The notes under the pieces: model-generated
Database searches by the model: none
The model's input: the letters and a program-made list of their open reading frames with translations, nothing else
What the model was told of the DNA's origin: nothing
In this document: piece after piece, positions 18,927 through 28,356 of the stretch
Position numbering within the stretch: position 1 is the first letter of the stretch
Layout: each line of letters starts with the position of its first letter
Position numbers and translations under genes: made by a program
Source of the DNA: Paenibacillus cisolokensis
GTDB lineage: Bacteria; Bacillota; Bacilli; Paenibacillales; Paenibacillaceae
Length of the DNA: 47,968 nt
Assembly: GCF_018403665.1 (NCBI RefSeq)
Contig: NZ_BOVJ01000079.1
Coordinates: 1-47,968 of the forward strand
Direction: 5' to 3'

Positions 18927-19682
18927 TTATGCGTCGATGCCGGCTTTTTTCAGCAGGTCGCGCACGACGACGCTGACCATAATGAGCCCCGCCACCGGAG
19001 GCACGAAGGCGTTGCTGGCCGGCGGCTGCTGCGCCTTGCGGATTTCCGGCGCGTTCTCCGGCACGATCCGCTGCGTGACGTCTTCACGCGGCTTGATCGG
19101 CTCCTCAGGGGAGAACACTACCTTCACGCCTTTGTGAATCCCGTCCTTGCGCAGCTTCTGGCGGATGACGCGGGCGATCGGATCGGTGTGCGTCTTGGAA
19201 ATATCGGTCACCCGGAACTGCGTCGGGTCCATCTTGTTGGCCGCGCCCATACTGGAAATGATCGGAATGTTCCGCTTCAGGCATTGCTTGATCAGATGGA
19301 TTTTATACGAAATCGTATCCGAAGCGTCAATGACGTAGTCGAGCGGATATTCGAACAACTTCTCGTACGTTTCCTCGGTATAGAACATCCGCAACGCCAC
19401 CGCGTCGCATTCCGGAAATATAAGCTTGATCCGGTCCCGCATCAGATCCGCCTTCGGCTGGCCGACCGTCGTCGTAAGCGCGTGAATCTGGCGGTTCACA
19501 TTGGTAATGTCCACGACATCCTTGTCGATCATCACAATACGTCCGACGCCGGTACGAGCCAGCGCTTCCGCCGCAATCGAGCCGACGCCGCCGATGCCGA
19601 GCACCGCGACGGTGCTTTTCTTCATTACGTCCAGCCCTTCGGGGCCGATTGCAAGTTCGGTTCGGGAAAATTGGTGAAGCAT
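18927..19682 (-). CDS. tcdA: tRNA threonylcarbamoyladenosine dehydratase TcdA (YrvM)
   Basis: ThiF/E1-like ATP-dependent enzyme of 251 residues that cyclises t6A37 to ct6A in tRNAs reading ANN codons. The nucleotide-binding loop VLGIGGVGSIAAEALAR and the following acidic IDKDVVDITNVNRQ are clear. ISSMGAANKMDP is a further family motif. A C-terminal hydrophobic segment (FVPPVAGLIMVSVVVRDLL) matches known TcdA proteins. The ATG is preceded by GGAGAGG. It lies 36 bases after aspS, so it is probably read from the hisS T-box transcript. Confidence 0.93.
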   Translation of the reverse strand: MLHQFSRTELAIGPEGLDVMKKSTVAVLGIGGVGSIAAEALARTGVGRIVMIDKDVVDITNVNRQIHALTTTVGQPKADLMRDRIKLIFPECDAVALRMFYTEETYEKLFEYPLDYVIDASDTISYKIHLIKQCLKRNIPIISSMGAANKMDPTQFRVTDISKTHTDPIARVIRQKLRKDGIHKGVKVVFSPEEPIKPREDVTQRIVPENAPEIRKAQQPPASNAFVPPVAGLIMVSVVVRDLLKKAGIDA

Positions 19683-19718
19683 ACTACGCCGACCTCTCCT
19701 TACTGTACAAATATCTTG

Positions 19719-21551
19719 TCAAGCGCCGTTCGCCGAGCCGGCCGCCGCGGCCGCCTGTCCGCCGGCATTCGGTCCCGGTTTGGCCCCCGGCTTCGGCAGC
19801 GTACGGATGTGCAGTTGCTGCAGCTGCGCAGGATCGACGGCCGACGGGGCGTCCATCAGCAGATCCGTTGCGCTCGCCGTCTTCGGGAAGGCGATCGTCT
19901 CGCGCAGGTTGGAACGGCCGGCAAGCAGCATGACGAGCCGGTCGAAACCGAAGGCGATTCCGCCGTGCGGCGGCGTGCCGTACTCGAACGCTTCAAGCAG
20001 GAAGCCGAATTTCTCGTACGCTTCCTCCATCGTAAAGCCGAGCGCCTTGAACATTTTCTCCTGTACGTCACGTCTGTAAATCCGCATCGAACCGCCGCCG
20101 ACTTCGTAGCCGTTCAGCACGAGATCGTACGCTTGCGCGAGAATCCGGCCGGGTTCGGTGTCGAACAGATGCAAATCCTCGTCGCGCGGACGGGTGAACG
20201 GATGGTGCAGCGCCACGTACCGCTTCGCTTCCTCGTCCCACTCGAGCAACGGGAAGTCGACGACCCAGGCGAATTTGAACTTGGAATCATCGATCAGCCC
20301 GAGCTCCCGTCCGACTTTCAGCCGCAGGTTGCCGAGCACGTCGGCGACGACTTGCGGTTTGTCGGCGGAGAAAGTCAGCAGGTCGCCGTCCTCCACGCCG
20401 AGACGCTCGGTCAACGCCGCGATTTCTTCCGGCTTCAGGAACTTGACGATCGGACCGCGCCATTCGCCGTCCTTGACCGTAATCCAGGCCAACCCTTTGC
20501 CGCCGTAACGAGCGGCGAACGGCTGCAGGTCGTCCAGCTCCTTGCGGCTCCAGTTGGCGCAGCCTTTGGCATTGAGCGCCCTGACGACGCCTCCGCTCGC
20601 CGCGACGCTGGCGAATACTTTCACATCGCTGCCAGCGGCGATGTCCGTAATATCTTCGATCTCCAGACCGAACCGCAGATCCGGCTTGTCGGAGCCGTAC
20701 TTGCTCATCGCGTCGGCATAAGTGATGCGCTGGAACGGCAGTTCCACCTCGACGCCGACCGTTTCGCGGAGCAGCTTCGCGACGAGACGCTCCATCATCT
20801 CCAGCAGTTGGTCGCGGGAGAGGAACGACGTCTCGATGTCCACCTGCGTAAACTCCGGCTGGCGGTCCGCACGCAGATCCTCGTCGCGGAAGCAGCGGGC
20901 GATCTGATAGTAGCGCTCGAGACCGGACACCATCAGCAGCTGCTTGTAAATTTGCGGCGATTGCGGGAGCGCGAAAAATTCTCCCGGGTGGACGCGGCTC
21001 GGCACGAGATAATCGCGCGCCCCTTCCGGCGTGCTTTTCGTCAAAATCGGCGTTTCCACCTCGATAAACCCTTCGCTGTCGAGAAAATCGCGGAACACCT
21101 TGGCCGCCTTCGAACGGAGCAGCAGCGTATTATACATCTCCGGACGACGCAGGTCGAGATAACGGTACTTCAGCCGGATGGCCTCGTCGACCTCCACGCC
21201 GTCCTCGATCGGAAACGGCGGCGTTTTCGCACCGTTCATCACTTCAATTTCGGTAATGCGGACCTCGATTTCGCCGGTCGCGATATTCGGGTTGAACGTC
21301 TCCGGATCACGCTCGACGACCGTGCCGCGCACGGCCAGCACATATTCGTTGCGGACGCGGTCGGCGATCGCATGGGCTTCGCCCGAGAAGGCCGGGTTAA
21401 AGACGATCTGGACGATGCCTGTCCGGTCGCGCAAATCGATGAACAGCACCCCGCCGAGATCGCGTCTGCGCTGCACCCAGCCGTTGAGCGTAACCGTTTG
21501 TCCGACTTCGGCCTTGCTTAAGGTGCCGCACGAATGAGTTTTCAACAACAT
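19719..21551 (-). CDS. aspS: Aspartyl-tRNA synthetase
   Basis: Class II synthetase of 610 residues that charges tRNA-Asp. The N-terminal anticodon-binding OB fold is at about 1-110 ([20 protein letters not shown]). Motif 2 is [16 protein letters not shown] and motif 3 is [14 protein letters not shown], with a GAD insertion domain between. The C-terminus ends in an Ala/Gly/Pro-rich tail of about 25 residues after LHIRTLPK, which makes it slightly longer than the usual 590 or so. It starts 20 bases after hisS and belongs to the same T-box operon. Whether it also charges tRNA-Asn cannot be told. Confidence 0.97.
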   Translation of the reverse strand: MLLKTHSCGTLSKAEVGQTVTLNGWVQRRRDLGGVLFIDLRDRTGIVQIVFNPAFSGEAHAIADRVRNEYVLAVRGTVVERDPETFNPNIATGEIEVRITEIEVMNGAKTPPFPIEDGVEVDEAIRLKYRYLDLRRPEMYNTLLLRSKAAKVFRDFLDSEGFIEVETPILTKSTPEGARDYLVPSRVHPGEFFALPQSPQIYKQLLMVSGLERYYQIARCFRDEDLRADRQPEFTQVDIETSFLSRDQLLEMMERLVAKLLRETVGVEVELPFQRITYADAMSKYGSDKPDLRFGLEIEDITDIAAGSDVKVFASVAASGGVVRALNAKGCANWSRKELDDLQPFAARYGGKGLAWITVKDGEWRGPIVKFLKPEEIAALTERLGVEDGDLLTFSADKPQVVADVLGNLRLKVGRELGLIDDSKFKFAWVVDFPLLEWDEEAKRYVALHHPFTRPRDEDLHLFDTEPGRILAQAYDLVLNGYEVGGGSMRIYRRDVQEKMFKALGFTMEEAYEKFGFLLEAFEYGTPPHGGIAFGFDRLVMLLAGRSNLRETIAFPKTASATDLLMDAPSAVDPAQLQQLHIRTLPKPGAKPGPNAGGQAAAAAGSANGA

Positions 21552-21571
21552 TATGGTTCCATCTCCTTCAG

Positions 21572-22825
21572 TTATGATTCGATTCCTTTAATTTCCGCAG
21601 CAAGCCGCTCCAGCTTGACGAAGCGCTGCTCGCCGGTCGCCATCGTTTTGAGCGCAATCTCGCCCCGCGCCAGCTCGTCGTCGCCGAGAATCGCCGTATA
21701 CGACGCCCGAAGACGGTCGGCCGATTTCATCTGCGCCTTCAGCTTTCGTCCCTGATAGTCGCGGTCGGCAGACAGCCCGGCTTCGCGCAGCGCATGCAGC
21801 AGCTTCACCGTCTCCCGCTCGGCCGCTTCGCCGAGACCGACGAGGTAGACGTCAAGGCCGGGGCCGTCTCCTTCCGCCCTTTGCTGCTCGAGCAGCAGCA
21901 CGGTCCGCTCCAGTCCGATCGCGAGACCGACGCCCGGACGGTCCTCGGCGCTGATGGAGGACACGAGGCCGTTGTACCGTCCTCCGCCGCCAATCGTATC
22001 GATCGCGCCGATGCCTTCGGCCTTATATTCAAACGCGGTGTTCGTATAATAATCGAGCCCGCGGACGAGCCGGTGATTGATTTCGAACGGGATGCCCATG
22101 TCGGCGAGATGGCCCTTCACCCGTTCGAAATGCCCGGCGCACGCCTCGTCCAGACTGTCCAAAATCGACGGCGCGTCGGCAAAATGCCGCTGATCGACTT
22201 TGCAGTCGAGCACCCGGAGCGGGTTCCGCTTCATTCGCGATTGACAATCTTTGCACAGCAGTTCGCGCTTCGGCTCCAGATAGGCGAGCAGCTTGCCGCG
22301 GAACGCCTCGCGAATCGCCGGCGTGCCGACGGAATTCAGCTCGACGCGCACTCCCTTCAGCCCGACCTCCTGGTAAAAGGCGTAGCCAAGCGCGATTACC
22401 TCCGCGTCCAGCGCCGGATCGTCCGAGCCGATCGCTTCGACGCCGAACTGGTGAAACTGGCGGTACCGGCCGGCCTGCTGGCGCTCGTAGCGGAACATCG
22501 GACCGATATAATAAAGCTTCGACAGATCGGGGTCCCCGTACAGCTTGTTCTCCACATACGCCCGCACGACTCCGGCCGTCCCTTCCGGCCGGAGCGTAAT
22601 GCTTCTGCCGCCGCGGTCGGTGAAGGTGTACATCTCTTTCTCAACAATGTCGGTCGTTTCGCCGACGCCGCGCTGGAACAGCTCGGTCATCTCAAACATC
22701 GGCGTACGAATTTCTTTGAAATTAAAGCGGCGGCAAATATCGCGGGCGACCTGTTCGACATACTGCCACCGCTCGACGGAACCGGGCAATATATCCTGCA
22801 CGCCCGGCGGCTTCTGGATTGCCAT
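21572..22825 (-). CDS. hisS: Histidyl-tRNA synthetase
   Basis: Class II synthetase of 417 residues that charges tRNA-His. Motif 1/2 regions include [18 protein letters not shown] and [20 protein letters not shown]. The histidine-specific motifs [12 protein letters not shown] and GGGRYNGLV are present, followed by the C-terminal anticodon domain ([19 protein letters not shown]). I chose the ATG at 22825 because AGGAGG lies eight bases upstream; an ATG six bases earlier is too close to that site. First gene of hisS-aspS-tcdA. Confidence 0.96.
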   Translation of the reverse strand: MAIQKPPGVQDILPGSVERWQYVEQVARDICRRFNFKEIRTPMFEMTELFQRGVGETTDIVEKEMYTFTDRGGRSITLRPEGTAGVVRAYVENKLYGDPDLSKLYYIGPMFRYERQQAGRYRQFHQFGVEAIGSDDPALDAEVIALGYAFYQEVGLKGVRVELNSVGTPAIREAFRGKLLAYLEPKRELLCKDCQSRMKRNPLRVLDCKVDQRHFADAPSILDSLDEACAGHFERVKGHLADMGIPFEINHRLVRGLDYYTNTAFEYKAEGIGAIDTIGGGGRYNGLVSSISAEDRPGVGLAIGLERTVLLLEQQRAEGDGPGLDVYLVGLGEAAERETVKLLHALREAGLSADRDYQGRKLKAQMKSADRLRASYTAILGDDELARGEIALKTMATGEQRFVKLERLAAEIKGIES

Positions 22826-23164
22826 TGCCATAACCTCCTATTTAAAATAAAAAAGCTCCCGCCCCCGGCATTACAAGCCAGGGACGAGAGCTGTTCGCGC
22901 TCCCGTGGTGCCACCCATCTTCCGGACCGATAACATTAACGGTCCGCTCTCATGCGGTTAACGCCCGCCTGCGCATGACGACTACTGATCCGCGCCCGGC
23001 CATTCCGGCATATGCCGCAATCAGCCGCTGCGTCGTTCGCCGCCCGTTCTCCGGGATGTCGTTCATCCGTCCACCATAAGGACGCTTGCAGCCGTGGCGC
23101 CCCTCTCTGGATACGTGCGAAGGATTACTTCTTCCCCTCATCGAATTTTAAATATGACATCGTA
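22826..23164 (-). promoter_or_regulatory. T-box riboswitch leader of hisS-aspS-tcdA
   Basis: The minus strand carries the T-box core GGGTGGCACCACGGGAG at about 22902-22916, one base off the usual ACCGCGG. A 16-bp terminator follows at 22849-22892. The stem I part includes GATGAGGGGAAGAAGTAATC and AGAGAGGGGCGCC, close in form to the alaS leader. CAC (His) at 23116-23118 is a possible specifier, but I cannot place the specifier loop with certainty. The leader spans about 339 bases from the predicted start site. Confidence 0.92.
22849..22892 (-). terminator. Regulated terminator of the hisS T-box
   Basis: A 16-bp stem (22877-22892 with 22854-22869; four G-U pairs) and 7-base loop, followed by TTTTTTATTTT on the minus strand, directly before the hisS ribosome site. 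Confidence 0.9.
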
Positions 23165-23170
23165 TTTTAG

Positions 23171-23199
23171 ATTTTACCCGCGCCCGCAGGCAAAGTCAA
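23171..23199 (-). promoter_or_regulatory. Sigma-A promoter of the hisS leader
   Basis: Minus strand TTGACT (23194-23199), 17-base spacer, TAAAAT (23171-23176). Each hexamer has five of six matches and the spacing is ideal; it lies upstream of the T-box stem I. Confidence 0.8.
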
Positions 23200-23314
23200 G
23201 CGTCACATCACATCCGGAGGCCCATTGACGCACATTCTTGCCGTGATTGACGCCCGGCAGTCTCCCTTTCGGTAGCGCTTGTTCCGTCTCTGCCCCACTC
23301 GTTCTCAGCCTCGC

Positions 23315-23406
23315 GGCCCATAGCACACCTGCGGGGGGCCTATTCGCTCGTGCCGTCCCCGGGTCCCGCTGCCCATAGCGTACCTGCAGGGCCTTATTTG
23401 CTCGCG
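23315..23406. repeat. Two-copy imperfect direct repeat of about 38 bases
   Basis: Copy one (23315-23352) and copy two (23370-23406) share GCCCATAGC, ACCTGC, GGGCC and GCTCG in the same order, with a few substitutions and small gaps. No coding role is visible. Confidence 0.7.
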
Positions 23407-23494
23407 CAAACTAAGTTCGACTATCAGACCCTTTTCGAGGCGTTGTCAATCTCGTACAGGCTGATGCACCTCACGCGACCGGGTGCACAAAAAC

Positions 23495-23524
23495 AGAAAA
23501 AAACCTGCTATCGCCAGCAGGTTT
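23495..23524 (-). terminator. Intrinsic terminator downstream of hemZ
   Basis: AAACCTGCT pairs with AGCAGGTTT (9 bp, 6-base loop), followed by a further run of T on the minus strand. It lies about 120 bases past the restored hemZ stop. Confidence 0.8.
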
Positions 23525-23643
23525 AAAAATATTATTTAAAAAAGGGGGTCATAACGTATTATAGGCAAGCCATATTAAAGAAACATGTTATTCATGTTAC
23601 AATTTGATTACAGAAAATAAAACGTTTCCTGTGCGACAGCCTT

Positions 23644-25156
23644 CTAGTTTCCCGCGAACAACGTTTCAAGCGCCTTGATTTTCGCCTCCGTCGATGTCTG
23701 GAAGGCATCGATATACGCCTTCGGCTCCTTCGGGTTGGCCAGCCGCGTAATGTCTCCCGTTTCCGGATGGACGAACTTGCTGGTCGCGCCGCAGCCGAGA
23801 CCGACGATGGTCTGCATCTCTTCAATGATGAGGATGTTGTACAAGCTTTCGGCGCCCGGCTTCGCATAACCGACATTTTCCAGATTGCCGAGTATATTTT
23901 TTGGCGGTACAAATAGTAAGGCAGATAACCGAACTCGTTCGTCCATTCGACAGCCCGTTCCATCATCCGGTTGATTTCGTCGCGATCCGCCACCTTGTAT
24001 TTTGCTTCGCCCCTGTGTCGCGTCATCTCCGACGCCCGCTTGAACGACAGCGTATGCACCGTGAGCGATTCCGGCAGCAGCTTGGCCGTCTCGGCCAGCG
24101 TATGCTCGAATTCGGGCAGCCCTTCGCCGGGGAGGCCGATAATCAGATCCATATTGATATTGTCCATGCCGGCGTGGCGGGCCATCTCGAATTTGTCGAT
24201 CGTTTCGCGCACCGTATGATGCCGTCCGATCAGATCGAGCGTCTCCTGAATATACGATTGCGGGTTGATGCTGATTCGGTCGATGCCCCATTTTGCAGAA
24301 CGGCCAGCTTTTCCGGCGTAATCGTGTCGGGTCTTCCGGCTTCGACCGTCACCTCGCGGACGCGGTCCATACCCGGAAAATATTCGTACATCGCAGCGTA
24401 CATCGCGTCCATCTCTTCCGCCGTGATGCTGGTAGGCGTACCGCCGCCGTAATAGACCGTCGTGATGCCGACATTGTGGCGCCGGAGCCACTGCCCGATT
24501 TCTCGCATTTCATAATGAAGGCCATCCAAAAAACCGTTGACCGACCCTTGGCGGCCGTTGATGTCATAGGCGGGAAACGTGCAGTAGGCGCATTTCGTCG
24601 GACAGAACGGCACCCCGATATAAATGCTCACCTCGCGGCGCAAATGGTACAGATCCGGCAACGCCGTCAGCTGACGTTCGACGATCTGTTCCATCAGCCC
24701 GATTTTTCGTTCGCTGATCAAGTAATCCTCGGCCAGCTCGCGGCGGGCCTGCTCCATCGGCACTCCTCTGCGCACCCGTTCGTGCAGCAGCTTCGTCGGC
24801 CGCACGCCGGTCAATATTCCCCACGGCTGAATGATGCCGGTATGGCGCTGCAGCACGTCAAGCAGCGCGTGGCTCATCGCCTGCTTCAGCTGGCGGCGGC
24901 GAAATTCTTCGCTTGCGCCGGCCGGTACGGGACGCTCATTGCGCGAAGAAAGCCGGCTTCCGTCCCGCCGGTCCGTAAGCTCAGCCGCGGCGGCGGCGCC
25001 GGATTCCCGCTCCTCTGCAGACAGCAGTACGAGAAGATCGGCGCCGTCGTCCGGCCCGGCCGAAAACGTCGTCTTCGCATCTTCGAAAAACAGCGCCACG
25101 ATATGGCTGAGCGACCGTTCGAACGACGTTTCCGACGCCTGTATATGAACTTGCAT
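23644..25156 (-). CDS. hemZ: Coproporphyrinogen dehydrogenase HemZ, radical SAM (two frameshifts)
   Basis: HemN-like radical SAM protein. The cluster motif is CPTKCAYCTFP (CxxxCxxC), followed by the SAM-binding YYGGGTPTSI. In Bacillus HemZ is annotated as oxygen-independent coproporphyrinogen III dehydrogenase; some HemN relatives do other work, so the reaction is inferred. One base is missing at 24291-24294 (AVLQ then KWGIDRISINPQS) and one at 23897-23902 (YLYRQK then NILGNLENVGY). With both, the protein has 504 residues and ends LETLFAGN at 23644. The conserved C-terminal region IVGLGCGATSKF is present. It follows a small ORF and dtd on the same strand. Confidence 0.9.
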
Positions 25157-25169
25157 TCCTCATTTCCCC

Positions 25170-25340
25170 TCATGAATGGTCAGGCTGTTCCCGCCGGTGG
25201 GCCGGTCCCGGGGACGCCCATTCGGCGGCAGCCTCCATATCGTCTTCCGTATCCGCAAGCGCGAACGCTTCGCGCCGGTCGGCGTGAAGAAGCTGACCGG
25301 CCGCTTTGCGGATTCTCGTTTCCTTCTTCGATTGCCGCAT
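25170..25340 (-). CDS. Small ORF of 56 residues, function unknown
   Basis: A short reading frame between dtd and hemZ, 13 bases before the hemZ start. It has a clear ribosome site: GGAGG ten bases before an ATG. The N-terminal half is basic (MRQSKKETRIRKAAGQLL), the second half acidic (ADTEDDMEAAAEW), ending in REQPDHS. No membrane segment, cysteine or known motif is visible. I do not recognise it. The good start site, the fit in an otherwise empty gap and the tight spacing to hemZ support a real gene. Confidence 0.6.
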   Translation of the reverse strand: MRQSKKETRIRKAAGQLLHADRREAFALADTEDDMEAAAEWASPGPAHRREQPDHS

Positions 25341-25361
25341 CTGCAAGTGACCTCCGGTTTC

Positions 25362-25385
25362 GGGCGTTCGCCGCGGCGAACGCCC
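25362..25385. other. Perfect 24-base palindrome downstream of dtd
   Basis: GGGCGTTCGCCG followed at once by CGGCGAACGCCC, a perfect self-complement with no loop. It lies between dtd and the 56-residue ORF. TTTT follows only on the plus strand, where no gene needs it, so its role as a minus-strand terminator is doubtful. Confidence 0.6.
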
Positions 25386-25448
25386 TTTTACCTTCTAGTG
25401 TATCCTTGCGGATGCGCTTTAACCGTCGCCGCAGCCGGCAGACGGCCG

Positions 25449-25892
25449 TCATGCCTTGCTGTCCAGGAGCAGCGTGACCGGTCCGCTATTGACGAGCGAG
25501 ACGTTCATCATCGCCCCGAACCGCCCGGTTTCAACGGTCAGTCCCAGCCCGCGCAGCCGCTCGTTGAACGCCTCGTACAACCGTTCGGCCTGCTCGGGTC
25601 TGGCCGCCGCCATAAAATTCGGCCTGCGCCCTTTGCGGCAGTCGCCGTAAAGCGTAAACTGGGAAACCGACAAAATGCTGCCGCCGACGTCCGATACGGA
25701 CAAATTCATCTTCCCTTCGGCATCCTCGAAAACGCGCAGGCCCGCCACTTTATCGGCCATCCACCTGACGTCTTCCTCCGTATCGTCATGCGTAAACCCG
25801 ACAAGCAGCGTCAGGCCGCTCTCAATGCTTCCCACCATATCTCCGTTAATTTCGACCGATGCCGCGCCGCTGCGCTGCACGACCACTCTCAT
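25449..25892 (-). CDS. dtd: D-aminoacyl-tRNA deacylase
   Basis: Enzyme of 147 residues, the family length, that frees tRNAs from D-amino acids. The active-site motif [17 protein letters not shown] is intact, and the cis-proline motif appears as NSGPVT near the C-terminus (Bacteria often have NDGPVT). The N-terminus [15 protein letters not shown] is typical. It lies 24 bases after relA, as in Bacillus. The ribosome site (GGCGGTG) is weak, so translation may be coupled to relA. Confidence 0.95.
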   Translation of the reverse strand: MRVVVQRSGAASVEINGDMVGSIESGLTLLVGFTHDDTEEDVRWMADKVAGLRVFEDAEGKMNLSVSDVGGSILSVSQFTLYGDCRKGRRPNFMAAARPEQAERLYEAFNERLRGLGLTVETGRFGAMMNVSLVNSGPVTLLLDSKA

Positions 25893-25916
25893 CTGCCGAC
25901 ACCGCCATTCCTGCCT

Positions 25917-28100
25917 TTATTGCATAATCCGCTGTACGGAATAAACGTCCTTGACCCGCTTGATCTTCTCGACGACCGCCTGCAGATGGTCGACGTTGCG
26001 GATCAGAATCGTCATATGAATCATCGCCATCTTGTTTTTGACGGAGCGGCCGGTGACCGCCGAAATGTTCGTTTTGCTCTCGGATACGGCCTGCAGCACC
26101 TCGTTCAGCAGTCCGCGCCGGTCATGGCCGGTAATTTCGATATCGACGCTGTAGTTCGCTTCGACCGATTCTTCCCATTCCACTTCGATGACCCGTTCCG
26201 CTTCCTCCCCTTCCGCGCCGAGCGGAAGATTCGGGCAGTTGGCACGATGAATGGAAACGCCCCGGCCGCGCGTAATATATCCGATAATGTCGTCGCCGGG
26301 CACCGGATTGCAGCAGCGGGAAAATCGGACGAGCAAATTGTCGACGCCTTTCACCTTTACGCCGTGGGTCGGCCGGTTTTTGCGGGAGGAGGCAGGCGCT
26401 TTCACTTCCTTCACTTCGCCCGTCAGCTCGATCTGGCTCGCTTCCTCGGCTTCCTTGCGCAGCTTCTCCGTCAGCCGGGTGCAAACCTGGGCGGCGGTAA
26501 TGCCGCCGAAGCCGATAGCCGACATCATATCTTCGATGTCGTTGAAAGTGAACTTCGCCGCCACTTCCTGCAGCTTGTCTTCCGTCATCCAGGCGGACGG
26601 CTCCAGACCGAGCCGCTTCAACTCGCGTTCCAGCAGCTCGCGGCCTTTCGCCACGTTCTCCTCCCGCTTTTCCTTCTTGAACCACTGCTTGATTTTGCTG
26701 CGGGCATGCGACGACTGCGCGATTTTGATCCAGTCCTGGCTCGGTCCGTACGAATGCTTCGACGTCAATATTTCGACAATGTCGCCGGTTTTCAACTTAT
26801 GGTCGAGCGGCACGATGCGGCCGTTCACCTTGGCCCCGATCGTGCGGTTGCCGACCTCGGTATGAATGCGATAAGCGAAGTCGAGCGGCACCGCTCCCGC
26901 AGGCAGGTCAAATACTTCCCCTTTCGGCGTAAAGACGAATACGCGGTCGGAGAAAAAGTCCATTTTGAGCGATTCCATAAATTCGGACGCATCCCGCGCT
27001 TCGTGCTGGAGCTCCAGAATTTCACGGAACCAGGTCATTTTATCCTCGAAACTGCCGCCGGGCACGAACGCCCCTTCTTTATAAGCCCAATGAGCCGCGA
27101 CGCCGTACTCGCTCGTCCGGTGCATGTCCCACGTCCGGATCTGCACTTCCGTCGGCTCTCCGTTCGGTCCGATCACCGTCGTGTGCAGCGACTGGTACAT
27201 ATTCGCCTTCGGCATCGCGATATAGTCCTTGAACCGGCCGGGCATCGGCTTCCACAACGTATGAATAATGCCGAGCGTCGCATAGCAGTCTTTAATGTTG
27301 TCAACGATAATGCGAATCGCCAGCAGATCGTATATTTCGTTAAACTGCTTGTTTTTCTCGGTCATTTTCTTGTAGATGCTGTAAATATGCTTCGGCCGGC
27401 CCGAAATGTCGCCGTTGATGCCCATCTCCGCCAGCTTCTCGCCGATCCGTTCGATAACACTGGCGATATATTGCTCCCGCTCGGCCCTCTTCTTCTTCAT
27501 CAGATTGGCGATCCGGTAATACTGCTGGGGATTCAAATAACGGAGGGCGATATCTTCCATTTCCCATTTGATCGCCGATATCCCGAGCCGGTGGGCGATC
27601 GGACAGTAGATTTCCAGCGTCTCGTAGGCGATGCGGCGCTGCGCCTCTTCGGACTGGAATTTGAGGGTCCGCATATTGTGCAGCCGGTCGGCCAGCTTGA
27701 TCAATATTACGCGCAAATCTTGCGCCATCGCGACGAACATTTTGCGGTAATTTTCGTTCTGCTGCTCCTCTTTGGAACGAAAGCGAATCTTCTCCAGCTT
27801 GGTCAATCCGTCCACAAGCATGGCGCATGATTCGCCGAAACGGGCGCGTACGTCCTTGAGGTCGACCGTCGTGTCTTCCACCACATCGTGCAGCAGAGCG
27901 GCAATGATCGACAGCACGTCCATCTGCATGTCAACCAGAATGCCCGCAACCGCGACAGGATGAAGGATGTACGGCTCGCCCGATTTGCGCACCTGTCCCG
28001 CGTGCGCCTTCTCGGCGAAATCATAAGCTTCCTTGATGCGTGTCAAATCCTGTTCTTTCAGATAGGTCGCTGCCTTTTCAAGCAATTGCTCTATGCCCAT
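25917..28100 (-). CDS. relA: Bifunctional (p)ppGpp synthetase/hydrolase RelA/SpoT
   Basis: Makes and breaks the stringent-response alarmone. Restored start is the ATG at 28100 (MGIEQLLEKAATYLK) with AAAGGA upstream, giving 727 residues. Domains in order: HD hydrolase (HAGQVRKSGEPYILHPVAVA and LLHDVVEDT) at about 45-200; synthetase (RVILIKLADRLHNMRT is the hydrolase end, then YQSLHTTVIGPNGEPTEVQI) to about 350; TGS (VFTPKGEVFDLPAGAVPLDF) at about 390-450; zinc-finger-like and ACT domains at the C-terminus. Both activities look intact. It has a good promoter of its own. Confidence 0.96.
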   Translation of the reverse strand: MGIEQLLEKAATYLKEQDLTRIKEAYDFAEKAHAGQVRKSGEPYILHPVAVAGILVDMQMDVLSIIAALLHDVVEDTTVDLKDVRARFGESCAMLVDGLTKLEKIRFRSKEEQQNENYRKMFVAMAQDLRVILIKLADRLHNMRTLKFQSEEAQRRIAYETLEIYCPIAHRLGISAIKWEMEDIALRYLNPQQYYRIANLMKKKRAEREQYIASVIERIGEKLAEMGINGDISGRPKHIYSIYKKMTEKNKQFNEIYDLLAIRIIVDNIKDCYATLGIIHTLWKPMPGRFKDYIAMPKANMYQSLHTTVIGPNGEPTEVQIRTWDMHRTSEYGVAAHWAYKEGAFVPGGSFEDKMTWFREILELQHEARDASEFMESLKMDFFSDRVFVFTPKGEVFDLPAGAVPLDFAYRIHTEVGNRTIGAKVNGRIVPLDHKLKTGDIVEILTSKHSYGPSQDWIKIAQSSHARSKIKQWFKKEKREENVAKGRELLERELKRLGLEPSAWMTEDKLQEVAAKFTFNDIEDMMSAIGFGGITAAQVCTRLTEKLRKEAEEASQIELTGEVKEVKAPASSRKNRPTHGVKVKGVDNLLVRFSRCCNPVPGDDIIGYITRGRGVSIHRANCPNLPLGAEGEEAERVIEVEWEESVEANYSVDIEITGHDRRGLLNEVLQAVSESKTNISAVTGRSVKNKMAMIHMTILIRNVDHLQAVVEKIKRVKDVYSVQRIMQ

Positions 28101-28226
28101 GAAACGATCCTTTCCAAGAAGAGTCGCCAATAGAAAAAGCGGTTCGCTACCGGGTGCGCCAGCCGGTGCGAAGCTTCTCCATGTGGTCATAAAACCCCCG
28201 ATTATATGGATATGTTATTAAGATGT

Positions 28227-28255
28227 ATTATGCCTCTTGCGCCTTCCTGCGTCAA
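28227..28255 (-). promoter_or_regulatory. Sigma-A promoter of relA
   Basis: Minus strand TTGACG (28250-28255), 17-base spacer, CATAAT (28227-28232), about 120 bases before the relA start and after the apt stop. Five of six matches in each hexamer. Confidence 0.65.
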
Positions 28256-28356
28256 CCGTTCCGGATTGGCGCCCGGCAATTCGGCAAAAACAAACTGCGC
28301 CGGCTGCGGATGGCAGCCGGGCGGCAGGGATCGGAATGGCCGGTAGGAGCGAGCGG

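Larger units (their letters stand above)
23200..23643. other. 444-base gene-free gap between the hisS promoter and hemZ
   Basis: I found no credible protein or RNA gene. It contains a two-copy direct repeat (23315-23406), the hemZ terminator (23495-23524) and an AT-rich stretch at 23525-23643 that differs from its GC-rich surroundings. Confidence 0.65.

Noticed and set aside
18558..21521. A 987-codon plus-strand reading frame across the tcdA-aspS region
   Set aside because: It is antisense to two certain genes, rich in Arg, His and Gln with no family motif, and arises from strong GC codon bias.
25180..25452. A 90-codon minus-strand ORF overlapping the small ORF near hemZ
   Set aside because: Arg-rich and read through the palindrome; the overlapping 56-residue frame has the ribosome site and a balanced composition.
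25176..27830. An 884-codon plus-strand frame opposite dtd and relA
   Set aside because: Shadow of relA: no ribosome site, no motif, biased composition, and relA is beyond doubt.
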